From Candidatus Flexifilum affinis (GTDB lineage Bacteria > Chloroflexota > Anaerolineae > Aggregatilineales > Phototrophicaceae): DNA of 64,000 bases. Numbering within the stretch: position 1 is the stretch's first letter; every line of letters starts with the position of its first letter. The notes under the pieces were generated by a model that saw only the letters and a program-made list of their open reading frames with translations, made no database searches and was not told where the DNA came from. Positions 29,079-37,671 of the stretch are shown piece by piece. The translations under genes and the position numbers were made by a program. Location of the stretch: positions 1 to 64,000 of the forward strand of contig JADJPJ010000030.1 of the NCBI GenBank assembly GCA_016713325.1, given 5' to 3'.

Positions 29079-31701
29079 ATGGCCAGGTCATTGGGGGATC
29101 CATCCACGGAGTTCAACGAGCGGGAACTCGAGATTCTGCGCCGTATTGCCGAGGGGCAGTCCAACCGCGAGATCGCCGATCAGCTTTTTCTCTCCGTCAA
29201 CACGGTCCGCTGGTACAACAAACAGATCTACGAGAAGCTGGACACGCACTCGCGCACCACGGCGATCGCCCGCGCCCGCGCGCTCGGCCTGCTCACAGCG
29301 GGCGGCGACGGGGCGCGCACGAGGCGGGGCGTGACGTTGAGCGCTTTGCCGATGACGGTGGGGGCGCGGCGGGCGTCGACGAGCTGGAGGCCATCGGCCC
29401 TTCGTCCACCCCGTCCAACCTGCCGTCGCAGCTCACCCCGTTCATCGGACGCGAGCGCGACATGGCCGAACTGGCCGCGCAGTTCGCCGACCCGGCCGTG
29501 CGCCTGCTGACCATTCTCGGTCCGGGCGGCATGGGGAAGACCCGTCTCTCACAGGAGTTCGCCCGCGGGCGGCTGGCCGAATTCCAGCACGGCGTCTACT
29601 GGATCGCGCTGGCGCCGGTGACCGCCGAGGGCGAAGACGCCCATAATGCCGTCATGAACACCCTGGCCAGCACGCTGCACATCACCCTGCACGCCGGCGC
29701 CGACCCCGAAGCGCAGATCATGACCTATCTGCACAACCGGCGCATGCTGCTGGTCATCGACAACTTCGAGCACCTGCTCAGCGCCGCCGGCATTGTGCGC
29801 CGCATCCTGGAGAGCGCGCCGGGCGTCAAGGTGATCGCCACCTCGCGCGAGGCGCTGGGGTTGTACGGCGAAGTCGTCTACGCGCTGGCCGGCCTGGCCG
29901 TGCCCGAGCGCGACGCCGCCGACCCGTGGGCGTACGACTCGATCAAGCTCTTCCTTCAGACGGCGCGCCGGGTCCGCGGCGACTTCAGCCCCGACGAGGG
30001 AGACCTGGGCGAGATCGCCCGCATCTGCACGCTGGCCGACGGGCTGCCGCTCGGCATCGAACTGGCCGCCGCCTGGGTGCGCTCGCTGGGCCTGTCGGAA
30101 ATCCGCGAGCAGTTGGAGAACGGGCTGGACATCCTCGAGAGCCGCACCCACAACATCCGCCACGTCTTCGATCGCTCCTGGTGCCTGCTGGCCGAATCCG
30201 AGCAGGTGGCCTTTGCCCGCCTGTCGATCTTCCGCGGCGGCTGTACGCGCGAGGCGATCCAGTCGGTCACCGGCGCCAGCCTGCGCATGATCGCCTCGCT
30301 GGTCGACAAATCGCTGCTCTGGCATCTGCCCGACGGCCACTACGCGATGCACGAACTGCTGCGCCAGTACGCGACCGAGCAGCTCGATCGCCTGTCGGGA
30401 GAGGAAGCGGTGCAGTCGCGGCACTGCGACTACTACGCCGCCCTGGCCGGCCGCTGGGGGCGCGGCGTGCAGGGCCCCCAGCAGCTCGAAGGGTTGGAGA
30501 TCCTGGAACAGGAATACCAGAACATCCACGCCGCCTGGCAGTATGCCGCGCAGCATGGGCGAGGAAGCGCTCAAGGAACTGCTGGAGATGTGGTACTTCT
30601 TCGACATTCGCGCGCGCTGGCGCGAGGGCGAGGAGCTGTTCCGCACCGCGGCGGCCAGCGTGGAGGGCTGACGCGCGCCCGTCTGATGGCGCGGCAGTCG
30701 GTCTTCACGTTTCGGCTCGGGCTGGGCGAACAGACCCGCCAGCTCGTCGAGCGCAGCATGGACGCTTTCCGCTCCGCCGGCACCGAGGCCGAGCTGGCGA
30801 TGCCGCTGCTGACTCTTGGCCACCTCATCTTTTCCAGGGCGATCTCAGTGGGGCGCCTGCCTACTATGAGCAGGCTATCGCGCTGGCCACGCGTTACAAC
30901 GATCCGCTGGTCGTCGTCACCGCGCTCATTCGACTCGGCGCCAGCGCCATCAATGCCGGCGACTATGCTGAAGGGCGCTCGTCGCTCCAGCGCGCGCTGG
31001 AGCTCAGCCGCCGCATCGGCGATATCATGTCCACGTCGCTGGCGCTGATCAATCTGGGGGAACTGGAAATGCTGGTGGGCGATGTCGAGGCGGCGGCCAT
31101 CTACTATCGCGGCGCGCTGGGGACGGCGCAGCGCATTCGCCAGCACTACGTGATCGCCGGGGCGCTGGCGGAACTGGGCCGAGTGGCGTTCCTGCACGGC
31201 CGCTATGAGGAAGCCGAGCGCCTGGTCGAACAGAGTCTGAGCCTGCATCTGGAGCACGGCAACCTCCGGTTCGCCGTCCGCTGTCACGCCTATCTGGCCA
31301 GCATCGCCTGCGCCCAGGACGACTACGCTCGTGCGAATGCCCATTTTTTGCGCGCCTTCGAATACACCTTCGCGGTGCATGCGTTCGGTCCCGGCGTGCG
31401 TCCGCTGCTCTTCCTGGCCGACTGCTTTGCCAGGCAGGGGGATTTCGCCCGCGCGGTCGAGATCTGGACGCTGGTCGCCCGCTACGACGGCAGCAGCCGC
31501 GAACAGCAGGAGGAGGCGGCCCGTCGCTGCGAAGAAACGGCCTCCCTGATCCCGGCCGAGCGCTTCGATGCGGCGGCGCGGCGCGGCAGCGGGATCGACG
31601 TCGAAACGATGCTCACGTCGCTCATGACGGAACTCGCAGGGCAGGCTGGGGCGCTCGCAGCCCCTCGAACAGATCCGACTCCACCGCTCGCCCGCCGTTG
31701 A
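29079..31701 (+). CDS. LuxR-type HTH / NB-ARC ATPase / TPR regulator (several frameshifts)
   Basis: Large signal-transduction ATPase (about 870 residues). The ATG at 29079 follows GGGAGG. It starts with a LuxR HTH: TEFNERELEILRRIAEGQSN, REIADQLFLSVNTV. A linker leads to SQLTPFIGRERDMAELA and an NB-ARC ATPase with Walker A GPGGMGKT, LLVIDNFEHLL (Walker B), VIATSREAL and GLPLGIELAAAW (GxP motif), then MHELLRQYATEQL. The C-terminal half is TPR-like (YYEQAIALATRYNDP, GDYAEGRSSLQRALELSRR, GRYEEAERLVEQSLSL). Frame shifts near 29320, 30550, 30660 and 30840. The HTH is at the N-terminus, whereas MalT/LAL relatives carry it at the C-terminus. The 3' end overlaps the convergent PIG-L gene by 80 bp. Confidence 0.82.
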
Positions 31702-32346
31702 CCAGGCTGAAAGCGCGGTAGTAGGTCTGAACGCCGAAGATGCGGGCGCGGCCGTCATCGTCGAGCCGCAGCAGGCCCTCGAAGCCGCCGACCTGCGACT
31801 GATGGCACTGGACGGCCTCCCAGACCCGGGAGAGGACGGCGTGGGTGTCGATGCGCGTGGTGATCGCCCAATCCGCCCAGGCGACCGTCCGGCGCTCCGT
31901 CCCGTCCACCTGCATGACCAGATCGCCAAACGCCGCCTGGTAAGCGCTGAAATGGCGATGTGGTGGGGATGCCCGTAGATCCCGTTGGGATCGAAGGTCG
32001 GCACCACCTGTGGGCGGATGCGGCGCAGGTGCAGCACGAGCTGGAGGATGGCCTCGAGCGGCGGGACGCGGTCGAGTTCGCCGTCGATATAGTCGAGGAA
32101 GGCGACATCCTGCACACCCAGAGCGCGGGCGGCACAGAGCAGCTCAGGCTCGCGGATGCGTCCCAGGGCTTCTTCGCCGGGGTACAGCGCCGGGTCGCCG
32201 GGCCACCCCCGCTCGCCGCGCGTAGCCGTCACGACATACGTTTCCACTCCCTCGACCGCCGCCAGGGCCAGCGCTCCGCCCATCCCGAGGGTTTCATCGT
32301 CGGGATGAGCGGTCACCGCGAGCAGGCGCAGACGTTCAGGTCTCAT
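31622..32346 (-). CDS. PIG-L family deacetylase (one frameshift)
   Basis: Zinc-dependent N-deacetylase of the LmbE/MshB/BshB type, acting on GlcNAc-containing metabolites. MRPERLRLLAVTAHPDDETLG contains the zinc-binding AHPDDE motif at the N-terminus; later TATRGERGWPGD, LLCAARALGVQDVAFLDYID and PNGIYGHPHHIAIS (second metal site HPHH). A frameshift near 31945 joins the C-terminal part (AFGDLVMQVDG, FEGLLRLDD, VESDLFEGLR) ending at 31622. It precedes the MFS-gene-proximal region: the MFS gene ends 17 bp upstream of it on the same strand, so they form one operon. Confidence 0.88.
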
Positions 32347-32362
32347 GTTCTTCCTCGCTTCG

Positions 32363-33598
32363 TCAACTGGTCGCCAAAGCGCGGCGGGGCGAAAGCGCCA
32401 GCCGCACCACCGGCACCGCGGCAAATACCAGCACCATGGTGAGCGCCAGCGTCAGCGAGACGCCCAGCACCTGCACCGCCATCCCGGCCCCGGCAAAACT
32501 GACCACCGCGCCGATCCAGCGGGTGGCGGCGAAGCGCGCCAGACTGCTCTCCAGCGCGGATGGCGGAGCCATCTCGGTCACCAGCGCCGAGCCGATGGCG
32601 AAGCCGGAGTTGACCAGGGCGATCAGCGCCGCGGCGATCCAGAAGTGCCAGGCGGCGGTGGCCGGGATCATCAGGGCCACGCCGACGGCCGCCAGCGTAT
32701 AGCAGGTATACAGGACGCCCCGCCGCCCGATCCGGTCAGACAGCCAGCCCATGACAAAGGGCAGCGGCAGGTTGATCAGCCCGGCGAAGGCGACCGCGCC
32801 GGTGATCTCGCTGGTGCTGAAGCCGTTCGCGTCCATGGCCAGAGGGCGGACCATCTCGCCGACAAAATTGCCGCTAAACGCCATTACGCTGGCCGCCAGG
32901 ATGAGCAGGAAGGCCCCGCCGAGCGGCGCGCTGGACCTCAGGGCGGCGAAGGTCCCGGTCTGGACGGCGGCGTAGCTGCCCGTCTGCGTCAGCAGATAGC
33001 TGCCGGTCTGCCTGGCCGCCGCAGGTGAAGCCGGCGCCGCTTTGGCCGTCTGCTTGTCGGCCAGCCCCAGCGCGATCACGGCCAGCAGCAGCCAGAGCGC
33101 TGCCGAGAAAGTGAACAGGGCGGGGAACCCCCAGCGGTCGACCAGCGCGCCGGAAACCAGCCCGCCGATCACCTGGCCGAGCGCCAGCGCCACACCCATC
33201 ACGCCGAAGGTGCGCCCCCGGCTGCGATCGTCGGCAAAGAGGCCGGTCAGAATGGTCAGCATGGAGGTGGAGATGCCGAACAATCCCCATCCCAGCGTCG
33301 TCAGCAGGCCGAGCTGAACGACGTCCTGCGCCGTGCCCATCAGGAAGAACAGCGGCGCGTTGAGCAGGGCCGGCGCGATGATGAAGAGCTTGCGCCGTCC
33401 AAAGCGTCCCGACAGCGAACTGCTGCCGATGGTGGTGATGGCCAGCAGCGCGAAGGCGATGGCCAGGAACAGGCCGGTCTGTGCGGCGTCGGCGCCCAGC
33501 GTGCGGGCGTAGAGCGACATGACCGCCATGATGCTGCTGCCCACCGTGCTGGGGAGCAGGTAACACATGAAAAGCAAGATGAGCTGCTTTCGGGTCAT
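32363..33598 (-). CDS. MFS transporter
   Basis: Twelve-helix major facilitator of 411 residues. The first half carries SGRFGRRKLFII between helices 2 and 3 (motif A-like) and GVALALGQVIGGLVSG (motif C-like, antiporter group); the second half repeats the loop as GWLSDRIGRRGVLYT. The central cytoplasmic loop has an odd set of QTGSY, QTGSY and QTGTF repeats (about residues 196-215). Substrate unknown; sugar-efflux or drug-efflux types look similar. It lies 17 bp upstream of the PIG-L deacetylase, so the pair may make and move the same metabolite. Intact. Confidence 0.85.
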   Translation of the reverse strand: MTRKQLILLFMCYLLPSTVGSSIMAVMSLYARTLGADAAQTGLFLAIAFALLAITTIGSSSLSGRFGRRKLFIIAPALLNAPLFFLMGTAQDVVQLGLLTTLGWGLFGISTSMLTILTGLFADDRSRGRTFGVMGVALALGQVIGGLVSGALVDRWGFPALFTFSAALWLLLAVIALGLADKQTAKAAPASPAAARQTGSYLLTQTGSYAAVQTGTFAALRSSAPLGGAFLLILAASVMAFSGNFVGEMVRPLAMDANGFSTSEITGAVAFAGLINLPLPFVMGWLSDRIGRRGVLYTCYTLAAVGVALMIPATAAWHFWIAAALIALVNSGFAIGSALVTEMAPPSALESSLARFAATRWIGAVVSFAGAGMAVQVLGVSLTLALTMVLVFAAVPVVRLALSPRRALATS

Positions 33599-33648
33599 CG
33601 TGGGACCCTCCTTTCAAATTCCGTTCTGAATTGGATGGCGCCTGTGAA

Positions 33649-33747
33649 CCTCACCCGTCAATCCATTCTCCGGGGTGAACCTCACCCCTCAATCCCCTCT
33701 CCATACTGGAGAGGGGAGGCTAAGCGAAGCGCAGCAGGGGTGAGGTT
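33649..33747. repeat. GAACCTCACCCCT inverted-repeat element
   Basis: GAACCTCACCCCT (33674-33686) pairs with AGGGGTGAGGTTC (33733-33745), with a CCCCTCTCC/GGAGAGGGG inner hairpin between. A half copy precedes it at 33648. Same group as the element inserted in the gene at 58044. Confidence 0.7.
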
Positions 33748-33755
33748 CGCCAGAA

Positions 33756-34268
33756 CTAGACGTGGAACTCGATGGTGCGGCGGATGTGCATGGCCATCCG
33801 CCCGCTGCGGTAGGCGCGGATTTGCGCCGCGTGCTCGCGTTTGTGCCCGTAGAAGGCGCCGACGATCAGGTCTTCGGCATCGCGCAGGCCGGCGCCCCAG
33901 GGCACCGGGACCTGCTGGCGCAGCTTATCGTCCGGCAGGTGCAGCAGCAGGTCGATCGCCGTCTCGTAGTAAGCCTGGTACTCGTCGACAATGCGGCTCA
34001 GGGGGAGATCCTGCCGCCGCGCGATGGCCGCCACGTCGAAGCCGTCGGGGTCGGCCACCCAGCGATCGAAGTCGCTGGTCGGCGTTGCGTCGTCCAGCCG
34101 CACCAGGATGTCGACCAGGACCGCCTCGCTGGAGGCGATGTGGGCCATTACCTCCTTGATCGACCACAGCTCGCAGGCGCCGGCCTGTGCGCTCTCCTCT
34201 TCGCCGATCCCCTTGATCGAGTCGAGCAGAATCCGGTGCCCCTGCTCCATGATGCTGAGAATGTGCAT
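33756..34268 (-). CDS. DinB family protein
   Basis: Four-helix bundle of 170 residues with the DinB/YfiT metal site: His in MAHIASSEAV, and GHKREHAAQI near the C-terminus, giving the usual three-histidine arrangement. Other landmarks are ELWSIKEVMAH and PDDKLRQQVPVPW. Many such proteins are thiol- or bacillithiol-dependent transferases; the true substrate is not known. Single gene, on the same strand as the transporter operon downstream but 157 bp from it with a repeat between. Confidence 0.85.
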   Translation of the reverse strand: MHILSIMEQGHRILLDSIKGIGEEESAQAGACELWSIKEVMAHIASSEAVLVDILVRLDDATPTSDFDRWVADPDGFDVAAIARRQDLPLSRIVDEYQAYYETAIDLLLHLPDDKLRQQVPVPWGAGLRDAEDLIVGAFYGHKREHAAQIRAYRSGRMAMHIRRTIEFHV

Positions 34269-34389
34269 GCTGCTTTGCTCCCTACCGTTTCAATGCGGTC
34301 TCTGCTCTGGTTGTTCAGCCACGGATATTCTGCAGAGGGGCCAACGGTCAAACGAAGTTCGACCGTGTCTGCCCGCAGAAATCCCCACC

Positions 34390-35727
34390 CTATGCCGGCC
34401 GCACCGAAGGATCGCGCAGGCGCGCGATGTGTTCGATGTCCTGCTGAACCTCCGCCCGGCTGATCAGCGTGTCGAAGGTGCTGCGCTCCATGCACAGCAG
34501 TTCCACTGCGGTCTGGGCGCGCACGGTCGCATGACGCACGCCGTCGCGCAGCAGGCCGACCTCGCCGAAAAACTCCCCTTGACCCAGACGCGTGATGACT
34601 TCCTGCCCGCCATCCGGTTGTTCGGCGATCACTTCGACCTCGCCGCGGGTGATGATGTAGAAGCGGCTGGCCGGTTCCCCCTGACGGACGATGGTCTCGC
34701 CCGCCCTGAAGCGCACCGGGTGCAGAGCCGGCGTGATGCGAGCGGCCTCCTTCGTGGTGAGCTGTGGCATGGCTCGCCGCAGATAGCGGTCGGAGACGCG
34801 GCGCAGTTCGCCGGCGAAGGCGATGGCCAGCGGCACCGTGACGATCAGGTTGTAGTAGAAGTGCAGGTACGGACGGGTGGGCAGCAGCGGGTTCAGGTCC
34901 GGGAAGAAAGTCCCGATCAGCCCGCCGCGCGCCGCAATGCCGTTCTTGCCGGCCACGTCATAGAAGTTGAGCATCGCCGGCTCGGTCCCCAGCGGCACCG
35001 CCGTGACGAGGTTGCCGTCGGCGACGGTTCCCCAGAGCTGCCGCGTCCCTTCGTAGATGAAGTGGTTGTCGAAGAAGAAGGTGTAGCAGATGAAGAGATG
35101 CTCGACCGTATGCACCGAGGCGAACGCCAGCGCGATCCACAGCCAGATATTGCGCGGGTAGCGCAGCACCAGCATCAGGATCAGCATCCAACCGGCGACC
35201 TCCCAGATCAGATGCACGATCTCCAGGTCGAGCTGGCCGAAGATGCCGCAGGCCAGCGGCGTGGTCACCGGGGCGCCGTCCGCGCCGATCAGGGCGGTAC
35301 CCTGTGCATTCGGCTTGACAATCGTGCTGACCGACATGCCCGTCGGCGCGCTGCCCGGGTCGCGCAGACCGGCCTGAATGGCCCGCTGGGCGTTTTCGGC
35401 GGTATCGACCGGGGGCGGGCACACCAGCGGCGCGTTGGTCAGGCTCAGCACCGCCACCTGCACGACGTGCTCCATCAGATGGCCCAATTGCAGGACGACG
35501 ATCACCGCGAAGACGGCGACCCAGTGATAGTGATCGACCTTCCACAGACTCTCGAAGAGCAGCACCGGCAGCCAGGGCAGCAGCGCGAACAGCGCCATCA
35601 TGTAGAGCGGCTGGCCGAGCAGGAACATGCCCACCGTCAGCAGGATCGACGCGCCCGCCGTGGCGATGACGATGTGCGCGGGGATGCGTCGAAAGGTCAG
35701 AAACGCGCGGGTGATCTGCATCATCAT
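34390..35727 (-). CDS. Integral membrane protein with C-terminal cyclic-nucleotide-binding domain
   Basis: 445 residues. About six or seven membrane helices occupy residues 15-310. Two of them hold the same HxxEH pattern: HLMEH (83-87) and HTVEH (206-210), with further His at DHYHW (65-69), IVHLIWE (170-176) and DNHFIYEG (220-227), suggesting a metal or heme site in the membrane. Residues 325-425 form a cNMP-binding domain with FRAGETIVRQGEP and the phosphate cassette FGEVGLL...RHATV (387-402). No ion-selectivity filter is visible, so it is not an ordinary channel. It overlaps the ParB-like gene by four bases (ATGA), so both are made together. Function unknown; a ligand-gated membrane enzyme or redox protein is one possibility. 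Confidence 0.75.
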   Translation of the reverse strand: MMMQITRAFLTFRRIPAHIVIATAGASILLTVGMFLLGQPLYMMALFALLPWLPVLLFESLWKVDHYHWVAVFAVIVVLQLGHLMEHVVQVAVLSLTNAPLVCPPPVDTAENAQRAIQAGLRDPGSAPTGMSVSTIVKPNAQGTALIGADGAPVTTPLACGIFGQLDLEIVHLIWEVAGWMLILMLVLRYPRNIWLWIALAFASVHTVEHLFICYTFFFDNHFIYEGTRQLWGTVADGNLVTAVPLGTEPAMLNFYDVAGKNGIAARGGLIGTFFPDLNPLLPTRPYLHFYYNLIVTVPLAIAFAGELRRVSDRYLRRAMPQLTTKEAARITPALHPVRFRAGETIVRQGEPASRFYIITRGEVEVIAEQPDGGQEVITRLGQGEFFGEVGLLRDGVRHATVRAQTAVELLCMERSTFDTLISRAEVQQDIEHIARLRDPSVRPA

Positions 35728-36308
35728 GATGCGCCCTCCTCCGCCGGATCTGCTCCGGCCGTCGCTTTCTCTTCAAACAGGTCTTCAAACGCCTCGGTGG
35801 CGCTGGCGGCCAGCACCTCGAAGGTGTTCCGCCGCATGTCAGGGGTCATCTCGACCGGCGAGTCCCAGACGGTCACCTCGGCGTCGATGGTGGCCTGGCC
35901 CCGCAGCCGCGCGATCGACACGCGGTGGTTGCCGTCGACCACGAAGTAGGCGTCGCCCACCTGGTACAGTTCGACCGGCGGCAGCTCCTGCGTGCCGACG
36001 GCCGCGGCATAAACGCTGCTCCAGCGGTCGGACATGTGCGGGTCGCGGGGCAGAAACGTCGGGCCAAATTCGTCCGCCCGGCCGACGCTGCCGACAATCT
36101 TGTCGAGATCCACCTGCTGAATGCCCGGCGCCGGGCGGTGGCTGGTCAGGTGCAGGCGCTCCTTCACCTGGTCGAAGTTCCACAACTGCCGCAGTTTGCC
36201 GGGGACAAGGGCGCGGAAGATGGTTTGCAGGGCGCTGTCCAGCAGGGCATCCTCGAATTTGTCTTTCCCTTCCCGAAGCCGCAGCGAGTGCTTGTCGTTG
36301 ATGGTCAT
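35724..36308 (-). CDS. ParB-like (DGNHR) domain protein
   Basis: 194 residues. The central motif VVDGNHRVSIAR (123-134) with ELPPVELYQVGDAYF before it is the ParB/sulfiredoxin-fold signature (a strand with V-x-L/V, then DGxHR). The N-terminal part (LRLREGKDKF, LWNFDQVKERL) is shared with the paralogue at 37672. No HTH is seen, so it is not a classical ParB partition protein; related folds bind or hydrolyse nucleotides. The C-terminus is acidic (FEDLFEEKATAGADPAEEG). It starts 20 bp after the small membrane protein gene and ends overlapping the cNMP-binding membrane gene. Confidence 0.75.
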   Translation of the reverse strand: MTINDKHSLRLREGKDKFEDALLDSALQTIFRALVPGKLRQLWNFDQVKERLHLTSHRPAPGIQQVDLDKIVGSVGRADEFGPTFLPRDPHMSDRWSSVYAAAVGTQELPPVELYQVGDAYFVVDGNHRVSIARLRGQATIDAEVTVWDSPVEMTPDMRRNTFEVLAASATEAFEDLFEEKATAGADPAEEGAS

Positions 36309-36328
36309 GATTCCCTCTACTCTCTTGC

Positions 36329-36583
36329 TCAGCGGCCGGCGCTGCGGCCTGCGGTCGTGCGTCGTGTCTGGCTCAGCTTCCTCAGCGCCGGGATGGCGAA
36401 GAGGGCATCGACGAACAGAACGAAGAGGATGACAACCGCCAGCAGCGGCAGGCGGGCTTCCCAGTCGGCGCGGGTGGCGCCGGCGGACAGCGGCAAACCG
36501 ACGGCGAAAGCGGCCGCGCTGCCTGCCGCCAGAAGCGATAGGGCGAGTGTCGTCACCAGAACAGCCAACCGAGATGTTTTCAT
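36329..36583 (-). CDS. Small membrane protein of unknown function
   Basis: 84 residues: MKTSRLAVLVTTLALSLLAA is a signal anchor, PLLAVVILFVLFVDALFAIP a second helix, and the tail LRKLSQTRRTTAGRSAGR is basic. The ATG at 36583 follows AGAGGAAA. It sits between a secreted-protein gene and the ParB-like gene, all on the minus strand, so a four-gene operon is likely. No family recognised. Confidence 0.6.
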   Translation of the reverse strand: MKTSRLAVLVTTLALSLLAAGSAAAFAVGLPLSAGATRADWEARLPLLAVVILFVLFVDALFAIPALRKLSQTRRTTAGRSAGR

Positions 36584-36645
36584 CAGTTTTCCTCTTTCGA
36601 ACGGAGTGGTTGGTCGGGCGCTTGCTCGATCCTCCGGGTATGGAC

Positions 36646-36671
36646 GGACGCCGCAGCGCTGTGCGGCATCC
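36646..36671. repeat. Hairpin between the secreted-protein and small-membrane genes
   Basis: GGACGCCGCA and TGCGGCATCC are near-perfect arms around GCGCTG, followed by a second short stem GGCCC/GGGCC at 36690-36705. They may attenuate transcription or protect mRNA ends in this operon. Confidence 0.45.
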
Positions 36672-36714
36672 GTTCCCCCTGGAGGTGTCGGCCCTTTGAC
36701 GGGCCGGTGCTTTC

Positions 36715-37368
36715 TTACATGCCGGCGGGCATATGGATGACGAACTGCACGTCGTCGCACGGCGCCGCATCCATCGGCTCGCAGCCGCCGCCAAAGGTGG
36801 AGAGCTGCGCCTCGTAGGCATCGGCCACCGCCGGTCCATGGGTGCGCACGACCAGGTGTACTTCCGCCGTGTACGGGTCCAGCAGGCCGGGGCCGAAGAC
36901 GACGCCGGGAACCTCGCCGCGGCCGAGGCTGGCGGAGACGGCCAGCGAGCCATCGGCGCTGACGCTGCCGCTCGCGTGCTGCACGGAGATGTTGGAGGCG
37001 GCGATGTTGTCCATGTCCAGGACACGGTTGCCGGCGTCATCGCGCTCGGTCGTGGTGTCATCGGCGAAGACGAAGATGTCATCCAAGCTGCACTGACCGT
37101 CGGTGCAGTTCTCCGGCGAGTTGAAGATCACCCACCAGACGGTGTAGACGGTACCCGGTTCCAGATCGCTGGTGCTCAGGGTGGCGGTGACGCCGTTGGG
37201 GTAGCGGGTGAGCTGCGAGCTGGAGCCTGCAATTTCCGAGGCATCGCTCATGCGGTGGACGGTGGTGGTGCTGACACTCGGCTCGCTGTCCTGGGCGTAG
37301 GCGCTCAGCGCCAGGACGCTCAGCAGGGCCAGGAGGCTGACGATGAGGGTGAAGCGCTTGCGGTTCAT
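36715..37368 (-). CDS. Secreted protein of unknown function
   Basis: 217 residues with a signal peptide (FTLIVSLLALLSVLALSAYA, cleavage probably after AYA). The mature part is Ser/Thr/Asp-rich and all-beta in character: VTATLSTSDLEPGTVYTVWW, FNSPENCTDGQC, ASGSVSADGSLAVSAS and a conserved-looking end LLDPYTAEVHLVVRTHGPAV and DDVQFVIHMPAGM. Four cysteines could form two disulfides. The strand pattern is reminiscent of CHRD or DUF-type sandwich domains, without firm assignment. First gene of the minus-strand group ending in the cNMP-binding membrane protein. Confidence 0.65.
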   Translation of the reverse strand: MNRKRFTLIVSLLALLSVLALSAYAQDSEPSVSTTTVHRMSDASEIAGSSSQLTRYPNGVTATLSTSDLEPGTVYTVWWVIFNSPENCTDGQCSLDDIFVFADDTTTERDDAGNRVLDMDNIAASNISVQHASGSVSADGSLAVSASLGRGEVPGVVFGPGLLDPYTAEVHLVVRTHGPAVADAYEAQLSTFGGGCEPMDAAPCDDVQFVIHMPAGM

Positions 37369-37671
37369 CTGATACTCTCCCCTTTGGGTAAATGTGTGTG
37401 TGTCCTTACGACAAGCACACTATACGATGGCCACCGGGGTGGCTGTCACCGCCTCCAGGGGTGGTGTTCACACCGCATAGGGGTGGTCCCAAAGGGCATG
37501 GTCGCCAAAAGGCGGTCCCCAAAGGGGATAGTCATTCAGATGTATTGGCTGTGATGCGGGGTACAGGCGCGAAGGAACGACGATGAGGAAGTGGTTTACC
37601 GGCAGCAAGCATGCCGCCCCTACGAAGAGTGTTCAAATGGATGATTCTCGCCTGAGGTGTCGCGGCTCTCC
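37369..37671. promoter_or_regulatory. Upstream region with phased direct repeats
   Basis: GGGGTGGY occurs at 37436, 37458 and 37480, spaced exactly 22 bp (two helical turns). GCCACC/GGTGGC (37430-37443) forms an inverted repeat. A minus-strand TATAGT (-10 like, 37421-37426) lies just downstream of these toward the start at 37368. A further pair GGTCCCAAAGGG and GGTCCCCAAAGGG lies at 37484 and 37514. The layout suggests cooperative activator or repressor binding. Confidence 0.5.

Noticed and set aside
30571..31600. Minus-strand extension of the PIG-L frame across the LuxR/TPR gene
   Set aside because: The deacetylase ends at 31622 once the frameshift is corrected; the rest mirrors the TPR coding sequence.
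33991..35949. 652-codon plus-strand open frame
   Set aside because: Antisense to the cNMP-binding membrane protein and its neighbours; Arg/His/Gln-rich shadow translation.
36329..36760. Longer start for the small membrane protein
   Set aside because: Extending to 36760 overlaps the end of the secreted-protein gene; the ATG at 36583 has AGAGGAAA before it and starts a proper signal anchor.
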